DNA from: Gammaproteobacteria bacterium
GTDB taxonomy: Bacteria; Pseudomonadota; Gammaproteobacteria; Pseudomonadales; Azotimanducaceae
Length of the DNA stretch: 64,000 nucleotides
Assembly: GCA_016874135.1 (NCBI GenBank)
Contig: VGVE01000001.1
Span: forward strand, 27,975 to 91,974
Direction: 5' to 3'
Positions 27,739 through 35,333 of this stretch are shown one piece after another. The stretch's first letter is position 1, and each line of letters opens with the position of its first letter. The notes under the pieces were generated by a model. It did no database searches. It had not been told where the DNA came from and saw only the letters and a program-made list of their open reading frames with translations. The translations under genes were made by a program, and so were the position numbers.

Positions 27739-28848
27739 ATGTCAGCACTGCAACATCGGGAGATCTTCAGGAACCCCGACCGGACGGCGGTTGAACTCCC
27801 GCTCGGTGGAGTGCTTGGAGGGCTTGGGCAAGGAGCGGGTTTTCCTCTGGTCGAGGATCCACGCAAGACAAATCACACCACCATCGTCGGCATGTTCGTG
27901 CTGAGGCCCGCAAATCTGGGCTGGCAAAAACCACTGCTCGATGCGGGTGGCAAGCCGGATTTCCAATCAGCCTCGGAGTGGTGCTTCAACGTCAAAGGTG
28001 TCGACGGCGGGTGGCTGATTGCGGGCGGCAATCCGCTGGATGCCTATCGCCTCGCATTGCAATACGGGCTCGCAGACGCGGTGATCGTCGGCAGCAATAC
28101 CGTCGCCAAAGAAGGCGTGGATCACGGCTCGCACCCAGGATATCTGTGGCAGCCCTATGGACCATTGGCATGGCCCCAGCTCGCCTCGATTGATACGACA
28201 CTCGGTGAACACATCGCTAGCGTGCGCCGGACCTGGCAGTCGCTGGGAGTGTTGTCGCAGCGAAAGTACCCTGCCCAGATCGTGGTTTCCCAATCCGGTG
28301 AGCACCGTCCGCCCGCCAACGATCTTTTTCAGGCGCGGATCTTCAATGCCGTCCACCCGGATGGATCTCCGGTTGAAACCTACGTGCTGACGAGCGAAGC
28401 CGGAGCGGCCCGCATGCGTGCCCGGATGGGTAAGTATCGTTTGCGACGGAGTCCCGAAGAACTTCTTCTCGTGGCCTCGCCCGCCGGTGACCCGGAAACC
28501 CTCGACATCGCGTCTGTGCCGGCACTGCTGCGCAGCAAGCTGGATATTCGCCTTGCCAATCACGACGGTGGCCAGACGGTACTGTCCAAATTCAGCGAAG
28601 CCGGAGCCATGCCGCAGGTGAACCTGACCTTGATGCGTAGCGCGTCGGTCAAAGACGTGTTGCGCACCGACGAACGCCTCGATGAAGGTGTCCGCTGCTC
28701 CATGTTGGCGGAATTCGATGCCCGGCGGCAGCTGTTCTTTTCAGACAATCACGCGCTGCCGCGAGTGCTCGAACCACTGAGTGTGCTCACGGACGGCGGT
28801 GATGGTGTGGTGGTGAGCTTTGATGCGCGAGGGCTGCGCGGGTTATAG
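27739..28848 (+). CDS. RibD C-terminal/DHFR-like domain protein, function unknown
   Basis: This 369-residue soluble protein is not a gene I can name. Two stretches recall the RibD C-terminal (dihydrofolate-reductase-like) fold: LADAVIVGSNTVAKEGVDHG near residues 112-131 and, near residues 275-295, DGGQTVLSKFSEAGAMPQVNLTLM. In that fold such segments bind NADPH. An inserted region of about 150 residues separates them. No deaminase zinc motif is present, so it is not RibD itself. It has a GGAGG-type site before the ATG and ends at a strong terminator shared with the convergent SDR gene. Confidence 0.55.
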   Translation: MSALQHREIFRNPDRTAVELPLGGVLGGLGQGAGFPLVEDPRKTNHTTIVGMFVLRPANLGWQKPLLDAGGKPDFQSASEWCFNVKGVDGGWLIAGGNPLDAYRLALQYGLADAVIVGSNTVAKEGVDHGSHPGYLWQPYGPLAWPQLASIDTTLGEHIASVRRTWQSLGVLSQRKYPAQIVVSQSGEHRPPANDLFQARIFNAVHPDGSPVETYVLTSEAGAARMRARMGKYRLRRSPEELLLVASPAGDPETLDIASVPALLRSKLDIRLANHDGGQTVLSKFSEAGAMPQVNLTLMRSASVKDVLRTDERLDEGVRCSMLAEFDARRQLFFSDNHALPRVLEPLSVLTDGGDGVVVSFDARGLRGL

Positions 28849-28887
28849 ATTTCGCTTGATCGGAAACTTCATCTGTTCAGAGAAATA

Positions 28888-28907
28888 GGGCGCATGGCGC
28901 CCTTTTT
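28888..28907. terminator. intrinsic terminator, probably bidirectional
   Basis: GGGCGC (28888-28893), a 3-base loop ATG and GCGCCC (28897-28902) are followed by TTTTT (28903-28907). An A-rich stretch precedes the stem, so it can also serve the minus-strand SDR gene that ends at 28924. Confidence 0.85.
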
Positions 28908-28923
28908 CTCGTTGTCTCTGCGA

Positions 28924-29700
28924 TCAAGGCCCGCCGGATACCGCAATGGTCTGCCCGGTCATCCAGGACGATGCCTCGGAGGCGAGGTAAACCACCGCAG
29001 GAGCGATATCCCTGGGATCGCCAACTCGACCGAGGGGAATTCCAAATCGTTTGCCGAGTTCCGGAATGTCTTCAGGCTTGAGCTTGAGGAACTCCATGAA
29101 CACTTCCGTTGGAATCGGCCCGGGTGACACGCCGTTCACGCGGATTCCGAGCGGCGCCATTTCCATGGCAAGTGTCTGGGTAAGGTTGTTGACGCCACTC
29201 TTGGCAACCGCGTAAGGCCCATTGTTCGGTGACGCCCGGTTCGAGGCGACGGAGGAGATGTTGATGATGGTGCCACCACCATTGTCTTTCATGATCCGAG
29301 CCGCAGCCTGTGCGCCGGTCCAGACCGCTTTTAGGTTCAGATTGAGCTGGAAGTCCCACTGCCGTTCGGGCATATCGAGGAACGTCCGCGGAACCCGGTC
29401 GTCAGCACCGCCGGCGTTGCTGACCCAGCAGGTGAGCTTGCCCATTTCCTTGAACGCGGTCTGCGCGATGCGCTGAACTTCTTCGATTTTCATCACATCG
29501 GCGCTGATGGCAAGCGAGCGGCGTCCCAGCGCCCTGATCTTCGCAGCTACTGCTTCGACTTCATTGCTTCTGCGCGCCGTCACCACGACGTTGGCGCCTG
29601 CTTCAGCAAGCCCGAGGGCGATTCCCTCACCAATACCGCGACCACCACCGGTCACCACAGCCACCTGTCCCTCGAGTCGAAACCGGTCAATAATGCTCAT
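28924..29700 (-). CDS. short-chain dehydrogenase/reductase
   Basis: This 258-residue Rossmann enzyme has the cofactor motif TGGGRGIGEGIALGLA (about 17-32), the NAG motif as SNAGGADD, a catalytic Ser in NISSVAS, and YAVAKSGV carrying Tyr-x3-Lys. All catalytic residues of the classical SDR family are present. It probably uses NAD(P)(H) to oxidise or reduce an alcohol/ketone; the substrate is unknown. It runs in the same direction as the VOC-domain gene upstream, with about 40 bases between them, so the two may form one transcript. Confidence 0.9.
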   Translation of the reverse strand: MSIIDRFRLEGQVAVVTGGGRGIGEGIALGLAEAGANVVVTARRSNEVEAVAAKIRALGRRSLAISADVMKIEEVQRIAQTAFKEMGKLTCWVSNAGGADDRVPRTFLDMPERQWDFQLNLNLKAVWTGAQAAARIMKDNGGGTIINISSVASNRASPNNGPYAVAKSGVNNLTQTLAMEMAPLGIRVNGVSPGPIPTEVFMEFLKLKPEDIPELGKRFGIPLGRVGDPRDIAPAVVYLASEASSWMTGQTIAVSGGP

Positions 29701-29740
29701 CTTATTGAGTTCCTTTGATTGTTCGTTCCGGTGTGGGACA

Positions 29741-30280
29741 TCAGCGTGCCCCTTCGCGGATCAGATCGGTCACGCCGTCCCACTCGTCATGTTCTGTTTT
29801 CCAGGATTCGAACATGTTGCGGATGATCGGCGCGTCGCCATGCAGTTCCACATAACACCCCATGTCACGGCGGCAATCCATGTACGCGACATAGTCACCA
29901 CCCCACAGTGTGCAGGCAGTTTCATAACCGGCTTCCTGGAACCGTTTGATCTCGCCGGAGACATCGGAAACCAGGAGCCCGACGTGGTGAAAGCCGTTCT
30001 GCCCACGCTTGTACATTTCGCGATAGATGGACGGTTTGTCATCGTGCTGCGCAATGAACTGGATATGCGCCGGTCCTGCCTGGCCGAAGGCGTAACTCAC
30101 ATCGGCTTCAACCGGTTCGCCCCGATAGAGGAAACCTTCGGCGATGTGGTGGCGAACCACGTGGAACGGACCCGCACCCACCATGCGATTCCACTGGATG
30201 CAGGCGGCATCGATGTCGTCGACGAAAAATGCGTATTGCCAGATCGGATGGCGGATAAGCGGTGATTTCAGTTTGATCAT
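29741..30280 (-). CDS. VOC (glyoxalase/dioxygenase fold) protein
   Basis: This 179-residue protein has two vicinal-oxygen-chelate-like halves. The first starts IWQYAFFVDDIDAACIQWNRMVGAGPF and the second GFHHVGLLVSDVSGEIKRFQEAGY. Candidate metal ligands are His in HHVGLLV and Glu in CYVELHG. The family includes glyoxalase I and epimerases such as methylmalonyl-CoA epimerase; the exact reaction is not predictable. The ATG at 30280 follows a strong GGGGGG ribosome site and is preferred over a codon 39 bases upstream. It lies just upstream of the SDR gene on the same strand. Confidence 0.8.
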   Translation of the reverse strand: MIKLKSPLIRHPIWQYAFFVDDIDAACIQWNRMVGAGPFHVVRHHIAEGFLYRGEPVEADVSYAFGQAGPAHIQFIAQHDDKPSIYREMYKRGQNGFHHVGLLVSDVSGEIKRFQEAGYETACTLWGGDYVAYMDCRRDMGCYVELHGDAPIIRNMFESWKTEHDEWDGVTDLIREGAR

Positions 30281-30455
30281 GTCCCCCCCTTGTAATGTTA
30301 CGCGTCGTTGTCTGCCCACTCAGAAACTCCCGTATGGGCAGAACATAACAGAAGTGTGGCCCGGCAGGTCAGCAGGCGAGGTGTTTCGCAAGACCGGCTT
30401 CTGCAAGGGCGGTCGGCGTGATTACAATCGACTCGTCAAACCTCGGGAGGGGACG

Positions 30456-30641
30456 ATGTCGATCGAAAACGGTGAGCGGTTTCTGCGGCTCCTGAAGAAC
30501 AATGCCCAGCTCAGAGAGCAGGTGAAAAAGCATGGACCTGCGGCTTTCGAGACGCTGTCGGCGTCCTCAGGTGCATCAAGTACGAGCTGGGAAGTGGTGG
30601 TAGCAGCCATCCGGGAAATAGAAACCCGGCAAAGGCAATAA
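30456..30641 (+). CDS. small Nif11-like protein
   Basis: This 61-residue protein begins MSIENGERFLRLLKNNAQLRE. That resembles the Nif11 leader-peptide domain, which typically reads MSxExxxxFLxxLxxDxxLRExL. The second half (SASSGASSTSWEVVVAAIREIE) would fit the second helix. Nif11 domains occur in cyanobacterial and proteobacterial small proteins and as leaders of ribosomally made, modified peptides. No Gly-Gly cleavage site, no cysteine-rich core and no modifying enzyme is visible here, so a RiPP role is not supported. A strong GGGAGGGG ribosome site precedes the ATG. An EthD-like gene follows after 31 bases. Confidence 0.6.
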   Translation: MSIENGERFLRLLKNNAQLREQVKKHGPAAFETLSASSGASSTSWEVVVAAIREIETRQRQ

Positions 30642-30672
30642 ACAGGAACAAAAAAACCAAGGCATACGAACG

Positions 30673-31014
30673 ATGGCAAAGAAACTGGTTCTGGTGGGGC
30701 TGGTACAACCCAAGTCGGATGATCTGGTGGGCGCTTTCAATGAGTGGTACCTCGGCAATCACATCGAAGACACCTTCAACTGTCCGGTCATCAAGTCTGT
30801 GCGCTGCTTCAAAGCCGTTCGAGGCTTTCTCGGTACACCGCCCTCGGGTTACCTCACCATGTACGAATTCGAAGGGGAGAATGCTGAGGCAGCGGAGAAA
30901 GCGCTGGCCGCCTACCAGAGTGATCCGGGGTCTTGGCCGAAGCGGCAACCCGGCAACGGCTCCATGCAGGTTGTGAGCGCGGGCTGGTACCAGGAAGAGC
31001 TCGCGTTCGGCTGA
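30673..31014 (+). CDS. EthD-like small alpha/beta-barrel protein
   Basis: This 113-residue soluble protein begins KKLVLVGLVQPKSDDLVGAFNEWYLGNHIEDT. It resembles dimeric ferredoxin-fold proteins of the EthD type, in which an NEWYxxxH segment is characteristic. It continues SVRCFKAVRGF and YLTMYEFEG, matching the fold's remaining strands. Members are small dimers, some acting on aromatic or hydrocarbon metabolites; nothing specific can be assigned. It follows the Nif11-like gene and precedes the rpsP promoter. Confidence 0.65.
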   Translation: MAKKLVLVGLVQPKSDDLVGAFNEWYLGNHIEDTFNCPVIKSVRCFKAVRGFLGTPPSGYLTMYEFEGENAEAAEKALAAYQSDPGSWPKRQPGNGSMQVVSAGWYQEELAFG

Positions 31015-31085
31015 AGTCCTGTCCGCTATCACGGGAGCACGCGGACAGAACCGATCGTCAGGCTGGAAAGACGGTCGAATATCTC

Positions 31086-31091
31086 TATAAT
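31086..31091 (+). promoter_or_regulatory. putative -10 element of the rpsP operon promoter
   Basis: A perfect TATAAT lies 72 bases before the rpsP ATG; the -35 is not convincing. The leader contains a small hairpin (GCCGG at 31107-31111 with CCGGC at 31122-31126). Confidence 0.5.
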
Positions 31092-31162
31092 TCCCCGCCT
31101 TCTTTGGCCGGTGGCAGGTTGCCGGCATTCAATCAAGAAACAGGAATCAGGGTAAAACCCCC

Positions 31163-31429
31163 ATGCTGACCATCCGTCTGGCTCGTCACGGTGCGAAGAA
31201 GAACCCGTTCTTCCACATCACTGTGGCTGAAAGCACCGCTGCCCGTAATGGCCGATTCGTTGAGCGGCTCGGCTTCTACAGCCCGGTTGCCCGCAATCCG
31301 GTGGACGGGTTTCGGGTCAATCTGGAACGTTATGACTACTGGACGTCTGTAGGCGCCCAGCCTTCCGAACGTGTAGCGCTTCTGGTGAAACGCGCACGCA
31401 AGGCCCAGGTCCCCGCAGCAGCGGGCTGA
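31163..31429 (+). CDS. rpsP: 30S ribosomal protein S16
   Basis: This 88-residue ribosomal protein begins MLTIRLARHGAKKNPFFHITV, diagnostic for S16, and continues with RNGRFVERLGFYSPVA. It binds 16S rRNA early in 30S assembly. It is the first gene of the canonical rpsP-rimM-trmD-rplS operon, with a perfect TATAAT upstream. The C-terminus (RKAQVPAAAG) is slightly longer than in E. coli. Confidence 0.97.
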   Translation: MLTIRLARHGAKKNPFFHITVAESTAARNGRFVERLGFYSPVARNPVDGFRVNLERYDYWTSVGAQPSERVALLVKRARKAQVPAAAG

Positions 31430-31443
31430 ACCCCGGGTCTCCA

Positions 31444-32007
31444 TTGGCGTCGCCTTCCGACAGCATTCACCAATCAGCGGAAGGCGAAGCAGATCCCCTC
31501 GTTGTGATCGGGCGCCTGCAGGCGCCCCATGGTGTGCGTGGCTGGCTGCATTTCCGCAGTTTTACCGAAGACTCTGGCACCGCTCTCGCTCTTGAGCCCT
31601 GGATGATCGAAACCGCGTCCGGCGACCATCAAGTGATCGAAGTCGAAGCGCACCGCACGCAGGGCGAAGGGCTTCTGATCAAACTCCGGGGTGTTGATGA
31701 CCGCAACGTGGCGGCGCTGCAAACCGGCAAGAATGTGCATGTGCACCTGTCGAAGTTGCCTGCGCCTGAGGCCGATGAGTTGTATTGGCATGACCTCGAA
31801 GGCATGGCGGTCAGGAATGCTGCAGGTACAGCTTTCGGCACTGTCGCTTCGCTGTTCGACAACGGCGCACACGACGTGCTGGTGATTCGGGAGAAAACGG
31901 CAGATGGCGTTCGGGAGCGACTGATCCCCTTTGTGCCGGAATATGTTCTTGAAGTGGATCAGACCGGTCGGGTGATCCTGGTCGATTGGGACTTGAGCTG
32001 GGACTGA
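31444..32007 (+). CDS. rimM: ribosome maturation factor RimM
   Basis: RimM helps 16S processing around S19 in the 30S head. The protein has the N-terminal beta-barrel motif VVIGRLQAPHGVRGWLHFRSF and a C-terminal PRC-barrel with LYWHDLEGMAV and RLIPFVPEYVLEVDQ. The start is uncertain. The TTG at 31444 gives 187 residues, but it has no clear ribosome site; a GTG at 31504 would remove 20 residues and start just before the conserved barrel. It lies 15 bases after rpsP. Confidence 0.94.
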   Translation: MASPSDSIHQSAEGEADPLVVIGRLQAPHGVRGWLHFRSFTEDSGTALALEPWMIETASGDHQVIEVEAHRTQGEGLLIKLRGVDDRNVAALQTGKNVHVHLSKLPAPEADELYWHDLEGMAVRNAAGTAFGTVASLFDNGAHDVLVIREKTADGVRERLIPFVPEYVLEVDQTGRVILVDWDLSWD

Positions 32008-32008
32008 T

Positions 32009-32785
32009 ATGTGGTTTGGCGTCATCACCCTGTTCCCGGCGCTCATTGAAGCGGCCATTCCCTTCGGGATATTCGGCCGGGCGGTGCGGGAAAGCCGCAT
32101 CCAGGTGCAGTGTTTCAACCCTCGTGACCATGCGGTCGATCGTCATGGCACTGTCGATGACAAACCCTACGGCGGTGGAGCAGGCATGGTGATGCTCGCG
32201 GAGCCGCTGCTGAGCGCCGTCGCAGATGCACGCCGGGCTGCAGCCGCGGCAGGATTCAAGGATGTGCCGGTAGTTCTGCTCAGCGCCCGTGGGGAAACTC
32301 TCACTCAAGGCATTGCGGCGTCATTGCGGCAACGTTCCGGTCTGATACTGGTTTGCGGGCGTTATGAAGGCGTTGATCAGCGATTCATAGAAACGGCGGT
32401 CGACGCTGAGCTCTCAGTAGGTGATTTCGTGGTGTCCGGCGGGGAAGTGCCGGCGCTATTGGTCATGGATGCGATCAGCCGGCTCGAGACCGGGGTTGTT
32501 GGTAATCCGGATTCGCTTGCGGTCGAGTCTCACCTTGATGGTTTGCTTGAATATCAGCAATATACGCGCCCCGAAAACGTCGCGGGACTCGAGGTGCCGC
32601 AGGAGCTGCTGTCCGGTGATCATGCCCGGATTGCAGAGTGGCGGCGCAAATCTGCTCTCCTGACCACCTTTGAACGCCGGCCGGAACAACTGGCTGGATC
32701 GTCCTTGCTCGAGGATCCAGCGGAGCGTGCGCGTTTGGTTGCTGCGCTGGAAGAGGCCAAACGAATGGCAAGATCGGAAGACTAA
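32009..32785 (+). CDS. trmD: tRNA (guanine37-N1)-methyltransferase
   Basis: This 258-residue SPOUT methyltransferase forms m1G37 and prevents +1 frameshifts. It has MWFGVITLFPALIEAAIPFGIFG, then the conserved DDKPYGGGAGMVMLAEPL, the knot region LVCGRYEGVDQRFIE, and SVGDFVVSGGEVPALLVMDA. The ATG overlaps the rimM stop region by spacing of one base. It is followed by a structured 148-base leader before rplS. Confidence 0.97.
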   Translation: MWFGVITLFPALIEAAIPFGIFGRAVRESRIQVQCFNPRDHAVDRHGTVDDKPYGGGAGMVMLAEPLLSAVADARRAAAAAGFKDVPVVLLSARGETLTQGIAASLRQRSGLILVCGRYEGVDQRFIETAVDAELSVGDFVVSGGEVPALLVMDAISRLETGVVGNPDSLAVESHLDGLLEYQQYTRPENVAGLEVPQELLSGDHARIAEWRRKSALLTTFERRPEQLAGSSLLEDPAERARLVAALEEAKRMARSED

Positions 32786-32827
32786 GGTCGGAAGAGATAA
32801 GTCAGAAAGGGAAAGCGGGCTGAGACC

Positions 32828-32919
32828 GGCCTTCGACCCGACGGATTCAACAAGCGGTCTTCGCGCGGCGAGCACGAAGGCCAGAACCGGCAAGGCGCTG
32901 GGGCTGTGAGAGCCCGCGC
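32828..32919 (+). promoter_or_regulatory. structured leader upstream of rplS
   Basis: The 148-base trmD-rplS gap holds two nested or adjacent stems. GGCCTTCG (32828-32835) pairs with CGAAGGCC (32875-32882). Then GCGC-tg-GGGCT (32895-32905) pairs with AGCCC-GCGC (32911-32919) over nine pairs around a 5-base loop. The second stem ends 14 bases before the rplS start. This could be an L19-binding autoregulatory leader or a processing site. Confidence 0.45.
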
Positions 32920-32933
32920 GGCCACAGTGAGGA

Positions 32934-33374
32934 GTGAGCAAGATCGTGCGGAACAACAAAATCATTGAACTGATCGAGAACGAACAGCTCACCAAACATA
33001 ATCTGGATTTCGGCTCCGGTGATACTGTCCTCGTGCAGGTCAGGGTGCGTGAAGGTAACCGCGAGCGCCTGCAGGCGTTTGAAGGCATCGTTATTGCCCG
33101 GCGTAACCGCGGCCTCAACTCCTCGTTCACTGTTCGCAAGATTTCCCATGGCGTGGGTGTCGAGCGGGTCTTCCAGGCTCACAGCAACCTGATCGAATCA
33201 ATCACCCTTGTTCGTCGTGGTGATGTTCGCAAGGCAAAGCTCTATCACCTGCGTGAACTTTCCGGCCGTGCAGCCCGCATCAAGGAAAAAGTTGGCGGCA
33301 AAAAGGCCGGCAAGGCCGATCCGGTGGTGCCGGAAACCGGCGAAGCAGCCACACCCGAAGTTGCGGAAGAGTAA
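32934..33374 (+). CDS. rplS: 50S ribosomal protein L19
   Basis: L19 sits at the subunit interface. The 146-residue protein contains [30 protein letters not shown] and the signature [16 protein letters not shown]. The C-terminus carries an extra tail of about 25 residues after the usual end ([14 protein letters not shown] and onward), rich in Ala, Pro and Glu. The start is uncertain: the GTG at 32934 gives five extra residues compared with most L19 proteins, and a second GTG at 32946 is possible. It is the last gene of the rpsP operon. Confidence 0.95.
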   Translation: MSKIVRNNKIIELIENEQLTKHNLDFGSGDTVLVQVRVREGNRERLQAFEGIVIARRNRGLNSSFTVRKISHGVGVERVFQAHSNLIESITLVRRGDVRKAKLYHLRELSGRAARIKEKVGGKKAGKADPVVPETGEAATPEVAEE

Positions 33375-33414
33375 CCTGCACTCCCTCGCAGGGTAACTTT
33401 CCCACCCGCTCCTC

Positions 33415-33445
33415 GAACCGGACGATGCGTTCCACTGTCCGGTTC
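33415..33445. repeat. 9-bp inverted repeat between rplS and xerD
   Basis: GAACCGGAC (33415-33423) and GTCCGGTTC (33437-33445) are perfect inverted repeats with a 13-base loop. They lie 41 bases after the rplS stop and could end the ribosomal transcript, but no T-run follows. Confidence 0.45.
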
Positions 33446-33527
33446 ATTCCTACAAGGGTCCGCTCCAGGGATCCCGTCAGAGCTCCCGTGTCGGTTTCTG
33501 TACGGGCTTCCTGTTCCGGGCCCCACA

Positions 33528-34445
33528 ATGTTAAGCACTCAGGCTGCGTTCATGGAGATGCCGGCAGTGGCGGCTGATATCGAACGATTTCTCGAAGAGA
33601 TGTGGCTGGAAAAGGCACTGTCCGACAACACGCTTGCGGCCTATCGGCGCGATCTAGCAGACGTTGAACGTCGCCTTCGCGGCAAACGGATTGATCAGGC
33701 GACCACTGCGGATCTCGCGGAATGTATGGCCGCGCGTTACCAGGAAGGACTGAAAGCGCGCTCGACCGCCCGGTGGCTGTCTTGCATCAGGGGTTATTAC
33801 AAACAGGGCATTCGCAAGGGTCGCCTCGAGACGGACCCGAGCCTCGGCATTGCCGCACCTAAACTGGGACGCGCTTTGCCCGGGGTGTTGACCGCCCGTG
33901 AAGTGGAACAGTTGCTGGAAGTGCCGACGGTCGATGAGCCGGTAGGTTTGCGCGATCGCGCCATGCTGGAACTCTTGTACGCGTCGGGTCTTCGCATCAG
34001 TGAGCTCGTCAATCTACCGATGGTGTCCCTGAATGTCCGCCAAGGTGTCGTTCGTGTGGTAGGCAAGGGAGACAAGGAGCGTCTGGTTCCTGTAGGTACC
34101 GTAGCGCTGCAGTGGCTTCGGCACTATGTGGATACCGCGAGGCCGGTGCTTGGCCACCGCCACCAAACCAGCGCCCTCTTTCTCAGCAATCGCGGCGAGG
34201 CGATGACGCGGCAGAACTTCTGGTTTGCGATCAAGCGATATGCGGAAAAAGCCGGTATCCAAAAGGCCATCTCGCCGCACACACTGCGTCACGCCTTTGC
34301 GACCCACTTGCTGGATAATGGCGCCGATCTGCGCGCGGTGCAGATGATGCTGGGGCATGCCGATCTGTCGACTACCCAGATCTACACGCATGTGGCACAA
34401 GCGCGACTCAAGGCGCTGCATGCGGAACACCATCCTCGGGGCTAA
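33528..34445 (+). CDS. xerD: site-specific tyrosine recombinase XerD
   Basis: This 305-residue recombinase, with XerC, resolves chromosome dimers at dif near the terminus. The SAM-like N-terminal domain spans about 15-100. The catalytic domain shows Arg156 (YASGLRISEL), Lys180, His251-x2-Arg254 (SPHTLRHAFATHLL), His277 (MLGHADLSTTQIYTH) and nucleophile Tyr286. An ATG at 33552 would remove eight residues and may be the true start. It is followed by dsbC, as in Pseudomonas and enterics. Confidence 0.95.
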   Translation: MLSTQAAFMEMPAVAADIERFLEEMWLEKALSDNTLAAYRRDLADVERRLRGKRIDQATTADLAECMAARYQEGLKARSTARWLSCIRGYYKQGIRKGRLETDPSLGIAAPKLGRALPGVLTAREVEQLLEVPTVDEPVGLRDRAMLELLYASGLRISELVNLPMVSLNVRQGVVRVVGKGDKERLVPVGTVALQWLRHYVDTARPVLGHRHQTSALFLSNRGEAMTRQNFWFAIKRYAEKAGIQKAISPHTLRHAFATHLLDNGADLRAVQMMLGHADLSTTQIYTHVAQARLKALHAEHHPRG

Positions 34446-34466
34446 GACCGGCTTGATGGCAGTGGA

Positions 34467-34492
34467 CACCTGGCGAAGGTGGTGTTTTTTTT
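34467..34492 (+). terminator. putative terminator after xerD
   Basis: CACCT (34467-34471) and AGGTG (34477-34481) form a short 5-bp stem. A GTG and then eight T residues (34485-34492) follow. The stem is weak but the T-run is good. Confidence 0.5.
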
Positions 34493-34525
34493 GCAGTGGT
34501 TGACCAACAGACAAAGGAATCAGGT

Positions 34526-35296
34526 ATGGCAGCTAATACAAAAGGCCGTCTGACAGAGCACCTCCGGGCGAACTTCCGGGCACGGTTCAGGACGGACGTG
34601 CTGCTTCTTGCAATGATTACCGCAATGCCGGTACTGGCAGCTGAAAGCCTGGTCGTCCAGAAACTGCGCGAGTTGCGGCCAGACCTGCCGATCACCCGCG
34701 TCTTGCCGTCACCTGTAGCAGGCTTTGTTGCCGTCGAAATCGACGGCGGTACGTTTCTGTATGCGTCCGAGGATGGGAAATACCTCTTCGCCGGCGATCT
34801 GTACAAACTCAACCAGACCCTCGTCAACGTGACCGATGGCATCCGTGCTGGAAAACGGAAATCGCAGCTGGCCAAGGTTCCACGGTCAGAGATGGTGGTG
34901 TTCTCGCCGAAGAAGGTGCCCGTCAGGAAGTCCGTGTTTGTCTTTACCGATGTCGACTGCGGCTACTGCCGCAAGTTGCATCTGGAGATGCATGCGATCA
35001 ATGACCTTGGCATCGAGGTGAAATACCTCGCCTATCCACGCGCCGGCATTGGATCTGATGCCTACAAGAAGGTTGTGAACGCGTGGTGCGCCGACGATCC
35101 GAACACGGCGCTCACCAACCTCAAGCTGGGCAGAACTGTCGCCGAAAAGAACTGCACAAACCCGGTGGCGGATCAGTATGCGCTGGGTCGGGACATCGGC
35201 ATCATCGGCACTCCGGCCATCGTGACAGATGAAGGCGAGCTGCTTCCAGGCTATATGCCCGCGGCGGATCTCGCCGTGGCGCTCGGTCTCAACTGA
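34526..35296 (+). CDS. dsbC: DsbC-type thiol:disulfide isomerase
   Basis: This 256-residue periplasmic protein shuffles wrong disulfides. After a basic N-terminal stretch, a signal sequence (LLLAMITAMPVLA, cleaved before AES) precedes the dimerisation domain. The thioredoxin domain has the active site Cys145-Gly-Tyr-Cys148 and the cis-proline loop IGTPAIV. The ATG at 34526 follows AAGGAATCAGG and is preferred over a codon 30 bases upstream. The long region before the hydrophobic core (about 25 residues) is unusual for a signal peptide. It is followed by hom. Confidence 0.93.
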   Translation: MAANTKGRLTEHLRANFRARFRTDVLLLAMITAMPVLAAESLVVQKLRELRPDLPITRVLPSPVAGFVAVEIDGGTFLYASEDGKYLFAGDLYKLNQTLVNVTDGIRAGKRKSQLAKVPRSEMVVFSPKKVPVRKSVFVFTDVDCGYCRKLHLEMHAINDLGIEVKYLAYPRAGIGSDAYKKVVNAWCADDPNTALTNLKLGRTVAEKNCTNPVADQYALGRDIGIIGTPAIVTDEGELLPGYMPAADLAVALGLN

Positions 35297-35333
35297 AATC
35301 TGCCGGTCGATAGCCGAATCAAGGGGACGGAAA

